Part shown: piece after piece, positions 12,973-22,860 of the stretch
How the letters are laid out: each line of letters begins with the position of its first letter
Numbering within the stretch: the stretch's first letter is position 1
Source: Nocardiopsis alba DSM 43377
GTDB lineage: Bacteria; Actinomycetota; Actinomycetes; Streptosporangiales; Streptosporangiaceae
Assembly: GCF_000341225.1 (NCBI RefSeq)
Contig: NZ_ANAC01000010.1
Location: 372,001-436,000 of the forward strand
Direction: 5' to 3'
DNA: 64,000 bases
The notes under the pieces: model-generated
Told to the model about the DNA's origin: nothing
Seen by the model: only the letters and a program-made list of their open reading frames with translations
Databases searched by the model: none
Translations under genes and position numbers: made by a program

Positions 12973-13411
12973 GGGGGTACTCCCTCGCTCTCTCGGTGAC
13001 CCGGTGTTCGGGTCAACCCCTGAATCTGGCCGCGACTCTATCCACACTCGACAAGAGCACCCCTCCACGAACCGCCCTTTTACCGCATAGCTGCTGTTCA
13101 GGGCTATTAGAGAGGTCTATACCAATGGTTCAGAAAGAGAGGCCGTCGCCCCACCCCACTTCGAGCGACCACCACCACACCCTTGGACGAAACCCCTGTT
13201 CAGGGCACCGGCCTTCGCCCTCATACGAAACAGGCACACCGTCGCCCGCACATCGGAGCCGGGAGACCAATACCCGCGCCGACCACCCCCGAGGCCGTGG
13301 ACTGTGCCGGGCGACACAGCATTACCAGAAAGTAACCTACGCTTCCGTAAGTTAGGCTGGGCGACGGACCCGCCGAGGGGCGGGCCCGTGAGGACCTGAG
13401 AGGTGCGCGCG
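12973..13411. other. Divergent intergenic region, ppdK and trhA promoters
   Basis: No gene is supported in these 439 bases. The region separates leftward ppdK from the rightward hemolysin III gene. The only clear element is the palindrome at 13333-13354. A small hairpin (CCCGCC/GGCGGG around 13369-13384) lies in the likely leader of trhA. Confidence 0.5.
13333..13354. promoter_or_regulatory. 22-bp near-perfect palindrome upstream of trhA
   Basis: TAACCTACG, four bases, then CGTAAGTTA: the two 9-base arms match at 8 of 9 positions. It is far more AT-rich than its surroundings and lies 58 bases before the trhA start, where a repressor would block the promoter. The arm length and spacing resemble operators of TetR-family regulators of lipid genes. 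No TetR gene is present in the window, so the cognate regulator is unknown. Confidence 0.6.
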
Positions 13412-14185
13412 GTGTCGGAGGAGCAGAGGACCGGGGCTTCCGGAAGCGGAACGGACGAACGGGTCGCCCCCGAGGCGACCGGTCGGACCGAGCACGGGAA
13501 CCCCTCGATACCCGAACGGGCCGCGGCCACCGCCGGCGACCTGCTGGAGGCGGTCAAACCCCGTCTGCGCGGATGGCTGCATCTGGGCACCGCCCCGCTC
13601 GCCCTGGCCGCGGGCATCGTCCTGGTGGCGCTCTCCCCCACGATCCCCGCCATGGTCGCCGGCGCCGTCTACGCGCTCAGCTCGGTGCTGCTGTTCAGCA
13701 CCTCGGCCATCTACCACGTGGGGCGGTGGTCCCCCCGGGCCCAGCGGACCCTGCGCCGCATGGACCACTCGAACATCTACCTGATCATCGCCGGGACCTA
13801 CACGCCGTTCATCGTGCTGGTCCTGGAGGGGACCCTGCGTGTGGCCATGCTCTCCCTGGTCTGGGGCGGCGCGATCGCCGGGGTGGCCTTCAAACTCCTG
13901 TGGCTCAACGCCCCCCGCTGGCTCTCCACGTCCCTCTACCTGGCCATCGGCTGGGTGGCGGTCCTGTTCATCCCCGAACTGGTGAGCGGCACCCACCCGG
14001 CCACCTGGATCCTCATCCTCGTGGGGGGCGTGCTCTACAGCGTCGGCGCGGTGGTCTACGGCCTCAAGCGCCCCGACCCCGCGCCCCGATGGTTCGGGTT
14101 CCACGAGATCTTCCACTCCCTGACCATCGCGGCGTTCATCTGCCACTACATCGCCGTGTCCTTCGTGGTCTACACGGCGGGCTGA
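13412..14185 (+). CDS. trhA: Hemolysin III family membrane protein (TrhA/YqfA, PAQR superfamily)
   Basis: 257 residues. After about 50 hydrophilic residues there are seven hydrophobic segments. The family's metal-site blocks are present: STSAIYHVGRW after helix 2, MDHSNIYLIIAGTYTPF, and HEIFHSLTIAAFICHYIAV near the end. These His residues and the Asp of MDHSN form the zinc site in PAQR-type proteins. Members affect membrane energetics or lipid homeostasis in bacteria; despite the name, haemolysis is usually not their role. GTG at 13412 is preferred because GAGAGG is eight bases upstream; an in-frame GTG at 13403 is the alternative. A strong palindrome lies in the promoter. Confidence 0.9.
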   Translation: MSEEQRTGASGSGTDERVAPEATGRTEHGNPSIPERAAATAGDLLEAVKPRLRGWLHLGTAPLALAAGIVLVALSPTIPAMVAGAVYALSSVLLFSTSAIYHVGRWSPRAQRTLRRMDHSNIYLIIAGTYTPFIVLVLEGTLRVAMLSLVWGGAIAGVAFKLLWLNAPRWLSTSLYLAIGWVAVLFIPELVSGTHPATWILILVGGVLYSVGAVVYGLKRPDPAPRWFGFHEIFHSLTIAAFICHYIAVSFVVYTAG

Positions 14186-14423
14186 CCCCGCGATCGAAGC
14201 AGGATCCGGACCGCCCTCGCCCGGAGGAACCGACGACCGCTTCCGGCCAGATCGTCACGATTGGCTTACACGACAGGACAAGAAGGACGAAACACCCTCG
14301 TATCCCCCACCCCCTACCGCTACGTTGAGGGAAGGTTCCCCCGGTCGTGTGCGGCCGAGGGTTCCAGGAGGCGACCGGAGACCACATCCCCCCGGGTCCG
14401 GTCGTCTCTGTCGTGTTCCGGAC

Positions 14424-15284
14424 CTAGGTCGTGACCTCCTCCGCGTGCCCGGAACCCTCCTCCAACAGCACCCGGTCGATACCGGTGTAGACGTTCATCG
14501 AGGCGCCGCGCAGGAAACCCACCAGGGTCATGCCCGCCTCCTCCGCGAGTTCCACCGCCAACGACGAGGGCGCCGACACCGCCGCCAAGGTCGGGATCCC
14601 GGCCATCCAGGCCTTCTGCACCAGCTCGAACGAGGCACGACCGGAGACCATCAGCACACTCCCCCTCAGCGGGACGCGGCCCTGACGCAGAGCCCATCCG
14701 ACCACCTTGTCGACCGCGTTGTGCCGTCCCACGTCCTCACAGACCGCCAGCGTCTCCCCCTCGACGGTGAACAGCCCGGCCGCGTGCAGACCCCCCGTGC
14801 GGTCGAAGACCCGCTGGGCCCCGCGGAGCCGGTCGGGCAGCTCCATCAGGATCCGCGACCCGATCCCCACCCGGTCGTCGGCCACCGGCCACTGGGCCCG
14901 GGTGCGCACCGCGTCCAGGCTCGCCTTCCCGCACAGCCCGCACGAGGAGGTGGTGTAGAAGTTCCGTTCGAGCGAGGTGTCCGGAGGCGGAACGTGCTCG
15001 GCCAGGGACACGTCCAGGACGTTGTAGGTGTTGGAACCGTCCTCGGTCGCCCCCGCGCAGTAGCGGATCACCCTCAGGTCCTCCGCCCGGCGCACCACAC
15101 CCTCGCCGAGCAGGAAACCGGCGGCCAGATCGAAGTCGTGCCCCGGCGTGCGCATCGTCACCGTGAGAGGCTTCCCGTTCACCCGGATCTCCAGGGGCTC
15201 CTCCACCACGAGGGTGTCCGCGCGCTCGTCGACGGAGCCGTTCCTGATCCGCAGGATCCTCCCGCGCGTCGTCGCACGTCCCAT
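14424..15284 (-). CDS. fdhD: Formate dehydrogenase accessory sulfurtransferase FdhD
   Basis: 286 residues. FdhD carries sulfur from the cysteine desulfurase to the molybdenum cofactor of formate dehydrogenase. The conserved segments are present: [34 protein letters not shown], the cysteine loop [10 protein letters not shown] that holds the transferred persulfide, and the [15 protein letters not shown] block. ATG at 15284 (MGRATTRG) matches the family start, although GAGG is only two bases away; ATG at 15314 is an upstream alternative. No formate dehydrogenase or other molybdoenzyme gene is near, so its client lies elsewhere in the genome. Confidence 0.93.
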   Translation of the reverse strand: MGRATTRGRILRIRNGSVDERADTLVVEEPLEIRVNGKPLTVTMRTPGHDFDLAAGFLLGEGVVRRAEDLRVIRYCAGATEDGSNTYNVLDVSLAEHVPPPDTSLERNFYTTSSCGLCGKASLDAVRTRAQWPVADDRVGIGSRILMELPDRLRGAQRVFDRTGGLHAAGLFTVEGETLAVCEDVGRHNAVDKVVGWALRQGRVPLRGSVLMVSGRASFELVQKAWMAGIPTLAAVSAPSSLAVELAEEAGMTLVGFLRGASMNVYTGIDRVLLEEGSGHAEEVTT

Positions 15285-15366
15285 GACCTCACCGTGTCCC
15301 TCGCCCACCGGCATCGTCCGGTTCCCCGGCGTCACGTTACCGCCGAGGGAGGTACCGGGTACAGGA

Positions 15367-15404
15367 CGGGCCCCGCCCGACCGTCGACGGTCGGGCGGGG
15401 CCCG
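15367..15404 (-). terminator. Strong hairpin downstream of glyS
   Basis: A perfect 17-bp stem, 15367-15383 with 15388-15404, and a TCGA loop, 18 bases past the glycyl-tRNA synthetase stop. No T-run, as is common in high-GC actinobacteria. Confidence 0.8.
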
Positions 15405-15421
15405 GAAAGGGCGTGCTCCGG

Positions 15422-16810
15422 TCAGCAACCGGGCAGACGCTCCAGCAGGTACATCTCGACGCGGTCCAGGGACACGCGCTCCTGCGACATGGTGTCGCGC
15501 TCGCGCACGGTCACCGCGTCGTCCTCGAGGGTGTCGAAGTCCACCGTGACGCAGAACGGGGTACCGATCTCGTCCTGACGGCGGTAGCGACGGCCGATCG
15601 CGCCGGCGTCGTCGAACTCGACGTTCCAGCGCTTGCGCAGCCTCGCGGCCAGGTCACGGGCCTTGGGCGACAGATCGGCGTTGCGCGACAGCGGCAGGAC
15701 GGCGGCCTTGACCGGGGACAGGCGCGGGTCCAGACGCATGACGGCGCGCTTCTCCAGCTTGCCCTTGGCGTTGGGCGCCTCGTCCACGTTGTAGGCGTCG
15801 AGCATGAACGTGAGCACCGCCCGGTCGACACCGGCCGCGGGCTCGATGACGTAGGGGATGTAGCGCTCGTTGTTCTCCTGGTCGAAGTAGGACAGGTCGA
15901 CACCGGAGGCCTCGGAGTGGGTCCGCAGGTCGTAGTCGGTGCGGTTGGCGACGCCCTCCAGCTCGCCCCACTCACTGCCCTGGAAGTTGAACCGGTACTC
16001 GATGTCCACGGTCCGCTTGGAGTAGTGGGACAGCTTGTCCGCCGGGTGCTCGTACAGGCGCAGGTTGTCCTTGGCGATGCCCAGGTCCAGGTACCACTGG
16101 TGACGGGCGTCGATCCAGTACTGGTGCCACTCCTCGTCGCTGCCCGGCTTGCAGAAGAACTCCATCTCCATCTGCTCGAACTCGCGGGTCCGGAAGATGA
16201 AGTTGCCCGGGGTGATCTCGTTACGGAACGACTTGCCGATCTGGCCGATGCCGAAGGGGACCTTGCGGCGGGCGCTCTGCTCGACGTTCTTGTAGTTGAT
16301 GAAGATGCCCTGCGCCGTCTCCGGGCGCAGGTAGGCGAGGCCCTTCTCGTCCTGGACCGGGCCCAGGTAGGTGCGCAGAAGGCCGTTGAACATGCGCGGC
16401 TCGGTGAAGGAGGCCTTGGCGCCGCAGTTGGGGCAGGCGATGGCGGCCAGGCCCTCGGCGGGCTCGTGGCCGTGCTTCTCCTCGTAGGCCTCGATGAGGT
16501 GGTCCGCGCGGAAGCGCTTGTGGCAGGCCTGGCACTCGGTGAGCGGGTCCACGAACTCCTTGACGTGGCCGGAGGCCTCCCAGACCTCACGGGCCAGGAT
16601 CACGCTGGAGTCGAGGCCGACGATGTCGTCGCGCTCCTGCACCATCGAACGCCACCACTGGCGCTTGACGTTGTTCTTCAGCTCCACGCCCAAGGGGCCG
16701 TAGTCCCAGGCGGCGCGCAGACCTCCGTAGATCTCGCTGGAGGGGTAGACCAGACCTCGGCGTTTGGCGAGGTTGACCAGTGCGTCCATTGCCTCTGACT
16801 TGGCGGCCAT
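15422..16810 (-). CDS. glyS: Glycyl-tRNA synthetase, alpha2 type
   Basis: 462 residues, the homodimeric class II GlyRS that charges tRNA-Gly. The N-terminus has the family block [18 protein letters not shown] zinc ribbon follows (CQACHKRF, then CPNCGAK). Class II motif 2 is visible around [20 protein letters not shown] with [10 protein letters not shown], and motif 3 near [15 protein letters not shown]. The C-terminal anticodon-binding domain ends the protein. ATG at 16810 is preceded by GGAGAG at normal spacing. Frame upstream of it is not conserved. Monocistronic, with its own strong terminator. Confidence 0.97.
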   Translation of the reverse strand: MAAKSEAMDALVNLAKRRGLVYPSSEIYGGLRAAWDYGPLGVELKNNVKRQWWRSMVQERDDIVGLDSSVILAREVWEASGHVKEFVDPLTECQACHKRFRADHLIEAYEEKHGHEPAEGLAAIACPNCGAKASFTEPRMFNGLLRTYLGPVQDEKGLAYLRPETAQGIFINYKNVEQSARRKVPFGIGQIGKSFRNEITPGNFIFRTREFEQMEMEFFCKPGSDEEWHQYWIDARHQWYLDLGIAKDNLRLYEHPADKLSHYSKRTVDIEYRFNFQGSEWGELEGVANRTDYDLRTHSEASGVDLSYFDQENNERYIPYVIEPAAGVDRAVLTFMLDAYNVDEAPNAKGKLEKRAVMRLDPRLSPVKAAVLPLSRNADLSPKARDLAARLRKRWNVEFDDAGAIGRRYRRQDEIGTPFCVTVDFDTLEDDAVTVRERDTMSQERVSLDRVEMYLLERLPGC

Positions 16811-16976
16811 GGGTGACTCTCCATCCGGCTGGCGGTCGGTGGATCGCTGTTCGCGATACATCGTCGGGTGTGTTGGAACGCGGATCACGCGCGGAGCCAC
16901 GGATGTGGCGCTCCGGGCGACCGCGTCACCCCAGGCTAGAGCAATCGGAGGGCTCTCGCGCACGTATTCGGTCACG

Positions 16977-17003
16977 CTCGGAGGCGGGCGGCCCGCCTCC
17001 GAG
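16977..17003 (-). terminator. Hairpin downstream of the ABM-domain gene
   Basis: CTCGGAGGCGGG at 16977-16988 pairs perfectly with 16992-17003 over a 3-base loop, just beyond the stop of the small gene at 17011. Confidence 0.75.
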
Positions 17004-17010
17004 ACGGGTC

Positions 17011-17304
17011 TCAGCGGGACCGCTCTCCGTCGAGGATCTCGAAGGCGGTCGGCTCGTCGATGGCCCGGGACAGCAGGGGGACCGCGGTGATCTTGACGTC
17101 GAAGTTCGAGAGTGCGCGCCGGTAGTAGCCCGCGCCCTCCCATTCGGTGACGACCGTCCACAGCTCGGGGTCGTCGGCGGCGCGGCCGATACGGTGCCGC
17201 ACGAATCCGGGTCGGGCGGCCAGCACCGCCACGGCGGCGTCGGCGTCGGTTCGAAAGGCCTCGCTGTCGGCCTCGGGCACGGAGTAACGGGTGATGACGA
17301 TCAC
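17011..17304 (-). CDS. Antibiotic biosynthesis monooxygenase (ABM) domain protein
   Basis: 97 residues forming a single ferredoxin-like ABM domain: [17 protein letters not shown] as first strand and helix, [17 protein letters not shown], and a central [18 protein letters not shown] strand. Such small proteins dimerise. Some are cofactor-free oxygenases or haem-degrading enzymes, and many have no assigned reaction. No haem-binding Asn/Trp pair typical of IsdG is evident. It stands alone between two hairpins, so there is no operon clue. Confidence 0.8.
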   Translation of the reverse strand: MIVITRYSVPEADSEAFRTDADAAVAVLAARPGFVRHRIGRAADDPELWTVVTEWEGAGYYRRALSNFDVKITAVPLLSRAIDEPTAFEILDGERSR

Positions 17305-17345
17305 CGGACCATTGTGGCGCAGCCCATGGACGCCCCGGCCCCGGG

Positions 17346-17374
17346 GCGGGCGGGAGACCGGGTCTCCCGCCCGC
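17346..17374. terminator. Hairpin between the polymerase gene and the ABM gene
   Basis: Perfect 14-bp inverted repeat, 17346-17359 with 17361-17374, four bases beyond the stop of the long gene at 17379. It should end that leftward transcript. Confidence 0.75.
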
Positions 17375-17378
17375 TCCC

Positions 17379-20300
17379 CTACCTTCCTCGGCCCTCGCCG
17401 AAGACCCGGTCCACGACGCGGGCGGCGGCGTAACCGTCGTCGAGGGGACAGAACTGTTCGACGAACGCCCGATAGGAGTCCTCGCTGTTCCGGGCGACCT
17501 CGTCGATGTCGAGCAGGGAGGCGATGACGTCGTCGGAGCGGGTCAGGAGCGGGCCGGGCGCCGTCTCCTCGAAGTCGAAGTAGAACCCGCGCAGGTTGTC
17601 GCGGTAGCTCTCCAGGTCGTAGGTGAAGAAGAGCATGGGCCGGCCGGTGTTGGCGAAGTCGAACATCATCGACGAGTAGTCCGTGATGAGCACGTCGGTG
17701 ATCAGGAACAGCTCCATGATCTCCGGGTACAGGGACACGTCGTAGACGAAGTCCTCTCCGACGATCGGCACACTGTCCACCACGCGGGGGTGGCGGCGGA
17801 CCAGCAGCACGTGGTCGTCGCCGAGCTTGTCGTACATCCGGCGCAGGTCCAGGTGCAGGTCGAGCTTGTGCTTGCCCCGCGTGTAGTACTTGTCGTCCCG
17901 CCAGGTGGGCGCGTACAGGACGACCTTCTTGCCCTCGGGCAGTCCGAGGACGCGCCGGGTGCGTTCGGCGATGCGTTCCCGGTCGGCGGAGAAGAAGATG
18001 TCGTTACGCGGGTAGCCGGTCTCCAGCACCTCGCCCTCGAAGCGGAAGGCACTGCGCAGGATCGGCGTGGCCCAGGGGCTGGGCGAGACCAGGTAGTCCC
18101 ACTGGCGGGTCTCCCAGGCCAGCTTGTCGAAGTAGTCGCGCGACTTGCCGCGGATGTTCTCCACGTCGAAGCCGATGCGCTTGAGCATCGATCCGTGCCA
18201 GGTCTGTACGACCACCTGGTCGGGGTGACGGTGGAACCAGGCGGGCTGACGCGAGTTGGAGACCAGGTAGCGGCTGCGCGCGAGCTCCCTGTAGTACTCC
18301 TCGCCCTTGTGCCGGACCGGGGTGAGGTCCTCGGGCAGGTTGACCTGCCCGTCGGCGACCAGCCAGGACATCGGGTAGTCGGCCCAGCCCTCACGACGGC
18401 GCAGTTCGGCGTAGATGCTCTGAGGGCTGTCGGAGTACTGGCGGCCGGTGTAGGTGTCGAAGAGGATGCCCTCGGTGACGGGCTCGTTCCGCTGGGCCGG
18501 GTAGAAGGTCTCCCGCAGTCGACGCTGGGCGAAGGCACCGCGTTCCACGGGGCGCAGGTCGCTGCCGACCTGGATCACCGGGATGCCGCGGTTCTGGTAG
18601 GTGAGCGTGTAGGTGCGCTCGGGGCTCCGGGTCTCCAGGGGCAGATCCCCGAGGAGCGTGTCGGCGAACTCCACACCGACGTCGACGCTTCCGGCGCCGG
18701 TCTCCTCCTCCGGTGCGTCGTCCTCCTCGCCGACGCGACCCCACAGCTGGTAGGAGCCCGCGGGAAGGGAGAGCTCCCCGGACAGGGTGCGGATGCGGGA
18801 GGGATCGAAGCGGGTGGTGAATCGGTTCCCGGAACGCTCCAGGGAGAGTTCGTGCTCCTCGTCGCGGCCTCGGGCCTTGGCGACGATGCGCAGGTCGACC
18901 CCGCTGGGGAACTCGCCGCCCAGGATGAGGACGCGTTCGTCCCATTCGGCGCGGTCCACCACGGGCCTGGCCCGGCCCGCGCGGAGCTTGAGGTGTCCGG
19001 TGGCCGTGCGCAGCACGACCAGTTCCTGCTGGGCGCCGTCGGAGTTGTAGGGGGTGGTGGGCACCTCGTCGGGCAGGACGAGGGGTACCCCGACCTGGGA
19101 GTCGGTGACCAGTTCGGCGTCCCATTCCTCCTGACGGATCACCCCGCCGCACTCGCTGAGGCCTCGGGCGAACAGTTCCTCGGCGCGGACGCTCGCGCTG
19201 AAGCGACCGCCCTCGATCCGGACCGGATAGGTGAGCCGGGCGGTACCGGGACGCCGGACCAACCGCAGAGCGGTGGCGTCGGCGGCGGGCGCGGACAGCA
19301 GCTCGCCCTCCAGGTGGAGTTCGGCGGTGCGGGCGTCGAAACGGTGCTCGACGACACGGGCGCGCGCGGGCTCGACCGCGATGACCAGGTGACGCTCACG
19401 GTTCCAGTGGGGTCGGATCCACATGTCACCGCCGACCTCGTGGTATCCGGGGCGTTCGGGCTGGCCGGAGACGGGGTTGGCGATGATGCGGCGTCGGGTC
19501 AGGCCGCGGTTGAACACGACCAGTTCGATCTTCCACTCACCGGGTTCCCACTCCCTGGCGGAGCGCAGTCGACGCGGGTCCAGGATCGCGGTGAAGCCGC
19601 CGTAGTCGTGCCGGGCGGCGTCGGGCAGGTCCGGCAGGCGGTACTCGGCGGCCAGCCGGACCTGCACAGGAACACGGATCCGGCGCTTGGTGGAGGTGTT
19701 GATCGCGAAGGCGACGATGTGCTGGTGCCAACGTTTGTGGGCCCGCAGGTGGCGGATGCCGACGCGGCCCTTGATGTGCAGCCGCCCGTCCTCCCAGTAG
19801 AGGGCCTCGGTCTTCTGCCGGACCTTGATCTCGTCGTCGAGGCGGTAGATCTCGCGGGGGACCGCCTTGGCGGGGTCCTCGGCGTCGAAGAAGGGGTACC
19901 GGATGTAGTAGCCCAGCCCCTGTCGGACGGCGGGCGCCTTCTTGATCTCGACGCTCTTGGCGAAGGTGGCGACCTCCAGCAGGTCGGCCTGTCGCCGCTT
20001 GCGCACCAGGTGGTAGAGGAGACGGTCCAGGACGGGCAGGCCCCGCAACAGGGTGTCCGGCACGTGGTCGATGTAGGCGTTGAGCAGGTCCATGACGACC
20101 TCGCGGACCGGCTCCTCGGCGTCGTCCAGACGCAGGAGGAGACGGTGGAGCTCGCCGTGGAGGAGGTTGCGGTCCCACAGTTCACGGTCGGTGCCGGGAA
20201 GTTCGAGGGCGATCTCGCGCATCGCGGTGAGCCGCCGGGTGAGGGAGGCCTCGTCGAGGGAGAGACGATCGCCGGTCCGTTCGCGCATGAGCAGTACCGG

Positions 20301-21113
20301 GGCCGGGAGCACGTCCACGGCGTCGGCCCTCAGGGTCAGTCTCCGAACGGCGAGGTCGGCGTCTTCGGGGGCGAGGGCCGAGGTGTCGTGGGCGAGCCAG
20401 AACTCCCGCCGCCATAGACGGTTGCCCAGGGTCGCGTCCGAGATCAGGCCGGGGACGTTCCGGGGGTCCTCGGCCAGACGCCGGCGGCCGCACAGTCGCC
20501 GGTGCGCCTTGGAGGGGGAGGCGCCCAGCTCGTTGAACCGGTGGACGTTGCCGATGACCAGGTCCGAACGGGTGTCGGCGGCGCTGTGGGCCAAGTGCGC
20601 GAGGGCGTAGCCGGTCAGGGCGTCGGCGCCGGAGAGGAAGAGCAGGTGGTCGCCGCTCGCCACCTCCGCCCCGCGGGTGCGGGCCGCGGGGTGGTGAGGG
20701 GCGGGGTCCTCGTCCAGCAGGGTGACGCGCAGGCCGGTCGGGGGCGCCGCGGCGAAGGCGCGCGCCGTGGCCAGTCCGTCCTCGCGCGCGGAGTCGACGG
20801 CCTCGTCCCCCTGGTCGTTCTCCTCCGGACGCTGTTCGTCGGTCTCGGCCGTCTCGTCGTCTCCGCCGGTGTCCGGTTCGGTGTTCTCCCCTTCGGGATC
20901 CTCCGGGACGGTGGGCGCGGTCGAGGTGGCCTCGCCGACGGCGCGGACCGGTACGAGGACCACCTCGATGTCCGGCACGTCCATGGGGCGCGTCGTGTCC
21001 TCGATCCGGCTCTCGTCACGTTGACGGGCCAGGGAGTCGAGGCAGTTCTGAAGGTGAGGCTCGGTGACGTCGAACGTCACGATGACTGTGGGTTCGGGCA
21101 CGGAAGTTGACAC
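17379..21113 (-). CDS. CDP-glycerol glycerophosphotransferase family wall-polymer synthase
   Basis: 1244 residues. Residues about 1-330 read as a degenerate GT2-like glycosyltransferase (start [12 protein letters not shown], central [19 protein letters not shown]), broken by an acidic Glu/Asp/Thr insertion near residues 55-110. The middle is beta-rich and unassigned. The last 400 residues are a TagF/TarF-type domain: [51 protein letters not shown] and [17 protein letters not shown]. That domain transfers polyol phosphate from CDP-polyol to grow teichoic acid-like chains at the membrane. GTG at 21113 is the best start; spacing of GGAG is tight. No other teichoic acid genes are adjacent. Confidence 0.88.
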   Translation of the reverse strand: MSTSVPEPTVIVTFDVTEPHLQNCLDSLARQRDESRIEDTTRPMDVPDIEVVLVPVRAVGEATSTAPTVPEDPEGENTEPDTGGDDETAETDEQRPEENDQGDEAVDSAREDGLATARAFAAAPPTGLRVTLLDEDPAPHHPAARTRGAEVASGDHLLFLSGADALTGYALAHLAHSAADTRSDLVIGNVHRFNELGASPSKAHRRLCGRRRLAEDPRNVPGLISDATLGNRLWRREFWLAHDTSALAPEDADLAVRRLTLRADAVDVLPAPVLLMRERTGDRLSLDEASLTRRLTAMREIALELPGTDRELWDRNLLHGELHRLLLRLDDAEEPVREVVMDLLNAYIDHVPDTLLRGLPVLDRLLYHLVRKRRQADLLEVATFAKSVEIKKAPAVRQGLGYYIRYPFFDAEDPAKAVPREIYRLDDEIKVRQKTEALYWEDGRLHIKGRVGIRHLRAHKRWHQHIVAFAINTSTKRRIRVPVQVRLAAEYRLPDLPDAARHDYGGFTAILDPRRLRSAREWEPGEWKIELVVFNRGLTRRRIIANPVSGQPERPGYHEVGGDMWIRPHWNRERHLVIAVEPARARVVEHRFDARTAELHLEGELLSAPAADATALRLVRRPGTARLTYPVRIEGGRFSASVRAEELFARGLSECGGVIRQEEWDAELVTDSQVGVPLVLPDEVPTTPYNSDGAQQELVVLRTATGHLKLRAGRARPVVDRAEWDERVLILGGEFPSGVDLRIVAKARGRDEEHELSLERSGNRFTTRFDPSRIRTLSGELSLPAGSYQLWGRVGEEDDAPEEETGAGSVDVGVEFADTLLGDLPLETRSPERTYTLTYQNRGIPVIQVGSDLRPVERGAFAQRRLRETFYPAQRNEPVTEGILFDTYTGRQYSDSPQSIYAELRRREGWADYPMSWLVADGQVNLPEDLTPVRHKGEEYYRELARSRYLVSNSRQPAWFHRHPDQVVVQTWHGSMLKRIGFDVENIRGKSRDYFDKLAWETRQWDYLVSPSPWATPILRSAFRFEGEVLETGYPRNDIFFSADRERIAERTRRVLGLPEGKKVVLYAPTWRDDKYYTRGKHKLDLHLDLRRMYDKLGDDHVLLVRRHPRVVDSVPIVGEDFVYDVSLYPEIMELFLITDVLITDYSSMMFDFANTGRPMLFFTYDLESYRDNLRGFYFDFEETAPGPLLTRSDDVIASLLDIDEVARNSEDSYRAFVEQFCPLDDGYAAARVVDRVFGEGRGR

Positions 21114-21520
21114 TCTCCGGAGGGTTCGTCGCTGGACGAAGTACGGGCACCGTAGTGCGGAAGGTCCGCGCTGCTCAAACGGTCGATAACCGACTGTAGA
21201 AGGTACTCGACCCCCCGTACGCCCCGTGGTCCCGACCGGGGGCGGGGACCGCGCGGGTGCCCGGCTCGTCTGTACCCCGTCGTCGAGGCGGGTCGATCTG
21301 GACCGGGGGCCGCCCCGGGGTCTCGGCTCCCTCATAGAACCGTCACCATGGGATCGGTGATCCGAAGCCGACCGGGGGGAGCCGCACGCCTCGCGGTGGC
21401 GGCCGGTTCCTGCTTCACTGACATGGCGGACCGGAGGTCCCGGCAGACCGGCGCGTCATCGCTCGCTCGGCTGTCACGGACACCTGCGAATCTATCAGGG
21501 AAGCGACGAACGCGTGTCCC
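21114..21520. other. Divergent intergenic region
   Basis: No gene is supported in these 407 bases. It must hold the leftward promoter of the wall-polymer synthase and the rightward one of the small membrane protein. A short CGGT/ACCG inverted repeat at 21180-21192 is the only visible element. Confidence 0.4.
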
Positions 21521-21955
21521 ATGGGAGCGGGTGATCCGGACCCTTCCGGGGAATCGATCGTGGACGACGAGGAACGGGCGGCGATGGTCTCTCCCGAGCA
21601 CGAGGACGAGCGGCGACGGACCGATCGGGGCGCTTCCCCGACCGAGGGGGACGGCACGTCCGGCTCCGGCTCGGGAGGGTTCCGTCGGGCGGTGGAGCGG
21701 CGCAGCGCCGTCCCTCTGGTGTGGCTGCGGCAGCGTCCGCGTTGGGCGGTCCCGCTGATCTTCGGGGCGCTGTTCATCGCGGGGTTGACGGCCCCGGGGG
21801 TGATCGGCGCCCTGTGCCTGACGCTGGTGGCCGTGTTCTTCCTGTGGCTGGCCTTCCTGACGTGGCCGACGCTGGACCGGGCACGGAAGACCCCGCGTGT
21901 GCTGATGGTGGCGGTGGTGCTGCTCTTGGCCGTGGCGCGCGCCCTCGGCTACTGA
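21521..21955 (+). CDS. Small two-span membrane protein, DUF6703-like
   Basis: 144 residues. The first 60 are hydrophilic and acidic. Then come ERRSAVPLVWLRQRPRW and two or three hydrophobic segments (AVPLIFGALFIAGLTAPGVIG, LCLTLVAVFFLWLAFLTW, VLMVAVVLLLAVARALGY). This matches a widespread actinobacterial family of unknown function, often found beside zinc uptake genes as here. No reaction can be proposed. The start is uncertain: ATG at 21521 lacks a good ribosome site, and in-frame GTG at 21560 or ATG at 21584 would shorten only the disordered N-terminus. Confidence 0.7.
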   Translation: MGAGDPDPSGESIVDDEERAAMVSPEHEDERRRTDRGASPTEGDGTSGSGSGGFRRAVERRSAVPLVWLRQRPRWAVPLIFGALFIAGLTAPGVIGALCLTLVAVFFLWLAFLTWPTLDRARKTPRVLMVAVVLLLAVARALGY

Positions 21956-21997
21956 GGAGGTCTCCGAGAAGGGGGCGTCCGGGCGATCCGATGAGTT

Positions 21998-22032
21998 TTG
22001 ACAATCATTTTCACTTTCGTCATAATGTGTGA
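21998..22032 (+). promoter_or_regulatory. Sigma-70 promoter of the znu operon
   Basis: TTGACA at 21998-22003 and CATAAT at 22021-22026 are separated by exactly 17 bp, a near-consensus housekeeping promoter. The expected first transcribed base, about seven bases after the -10, is the G of the znuC start codon at 22033, so the mRNA should be leaderless. Confidence 0.8.
21999..22013. promoter_or_regulatory. Zur box
   Basis: TGACAATCATTTTCA matches the 15-bp actinobacterial Zur palindrome (TGAAAATGATTTTCA type) at 12 of 15 positions. It overlaps the -35 element and spacer, so zinc-loaded Zur would occlude polymerase. The zur gene is the third gene of this operon, giving autoregulation. Confidence 0.8.
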
Positions 22033-22860
22033 GTGTCAGCCCAGTTCGATGGGGCGAGGAGTACCTCTCCCGACGCCCCCGCCGCCTTCCAGATCATCGA
22101 CGCCCACGCCGCCTACGACGGCGTTCCCGTCCTCGACGGCGTCGATGTCGAGATACCCGTGGGCCGGACCCTCGCGGTCCTGGGCCCCAACGGATCCGGG
22201 AAGTCGACCCTGATGCGGGCCATGCTCGGCATCGTCCCCCTCACCTCCGGTGAGATCCGCGTCCACGGGACCCCCTTGAAGCGCTTCCGGGACTGGCGGC
22301 GCATCGGCTACGTGCCCCAGCGGCTGACCGCGGGCGGCGCGGTCCCGGCCACCGTCCGCGAGATCGTCGCCTCCGGCCAGGTCGCGCGCCGACGCCGTCT
22401 GTCCCTGCCCACCCGGGCCGACCGGGTGGCGGTCGACGAGGCCCTGGCCGCGGTCGACCTGGGCGACCGGGCCGGCGACTCCGTCCGTGAGCTCTCCGGC
22501 GGCCAGCAGCAACGGGTGCTCATCGCCCGAGCGCTGGCGGGACGCCCCGACACCTTCGTCATGGACGAGCCGATGGCGGGGGTGGACGCCGACAATCAGC
22601 GCGCGTTGGCCGAGGCCATCTCCCGACTGCGCGACCAGGGCAGCACCGTGGTCCTGGTCCTGCACGAACTGGGCCCGTTGGAGGAGGTCATCGACCGCGC
22701 CGTGGTGCTCGAACACGGCCGGGTGGTCCATGACGGGGCCCCGCCCAAGGCCACCGGCGCGTGCGCCCGGCCGGGCCACGAGCACCAGCATCCCCATCCC
22801 GACCCCAACGATCCCGACGCCCACCCGGAGATCATCCCGACGCGAGGTGCCCGACCGTGA
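22033..22860 (+). CDS. znuC: Zinc ABC transporter ATP-binding protein
   Basis: 275 residues. Walker A GPNGSGKST, Q-loop near GYVPQR, signature LSGGQQQR, Walker B VMDEPMAGVD and the H-loop LVLHELG are all present. The C-terminal tail is His-rich (GHEHQHPHPDPN), common in metal transporters. It powers zinc import with the adjacent permease. The GTG start at 22033 has no ribosome site and coincides with the predicted transcription start. The stop overlaps the znuB start (GTGA). The metal is assigned from the Zur box and zur neighbour. No substrate-binding protein gene (znuA) is in the window. Confidence 0.92.
   Translation: MSAQFDGARSTSPDAPAAFQIIDAHAAYDGVPVLDGVDVEIPVGRTLAVLGPNGSGKSTLMRAMLGIVPLTSGEIRVHGTPLKRFRDWRRIGYVPQRLTAGGAVPATVREIVASGQVARRRRLSLPTRADRVAVDEALAAVDLGDRAGDSVRELSGGQQQRVLIARALAGRPDTFVMDEPMAGVDADNQRALAEAISRLRDQGSTVVLVLHELGPLEEVIDRAVVLEHGRVVHDGAPPKATGACARPGHEHQHPHPDPNDPDAHPEIIPTRGARP

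Noticed and set aside
21521-21955. Small membrane protein as a missing ZnuA subunit
   Set aside because: It has membrane spans, no signal peptide followed by a binding domain, and no His-rich metal loop, so it is not a zinc-binding protein.
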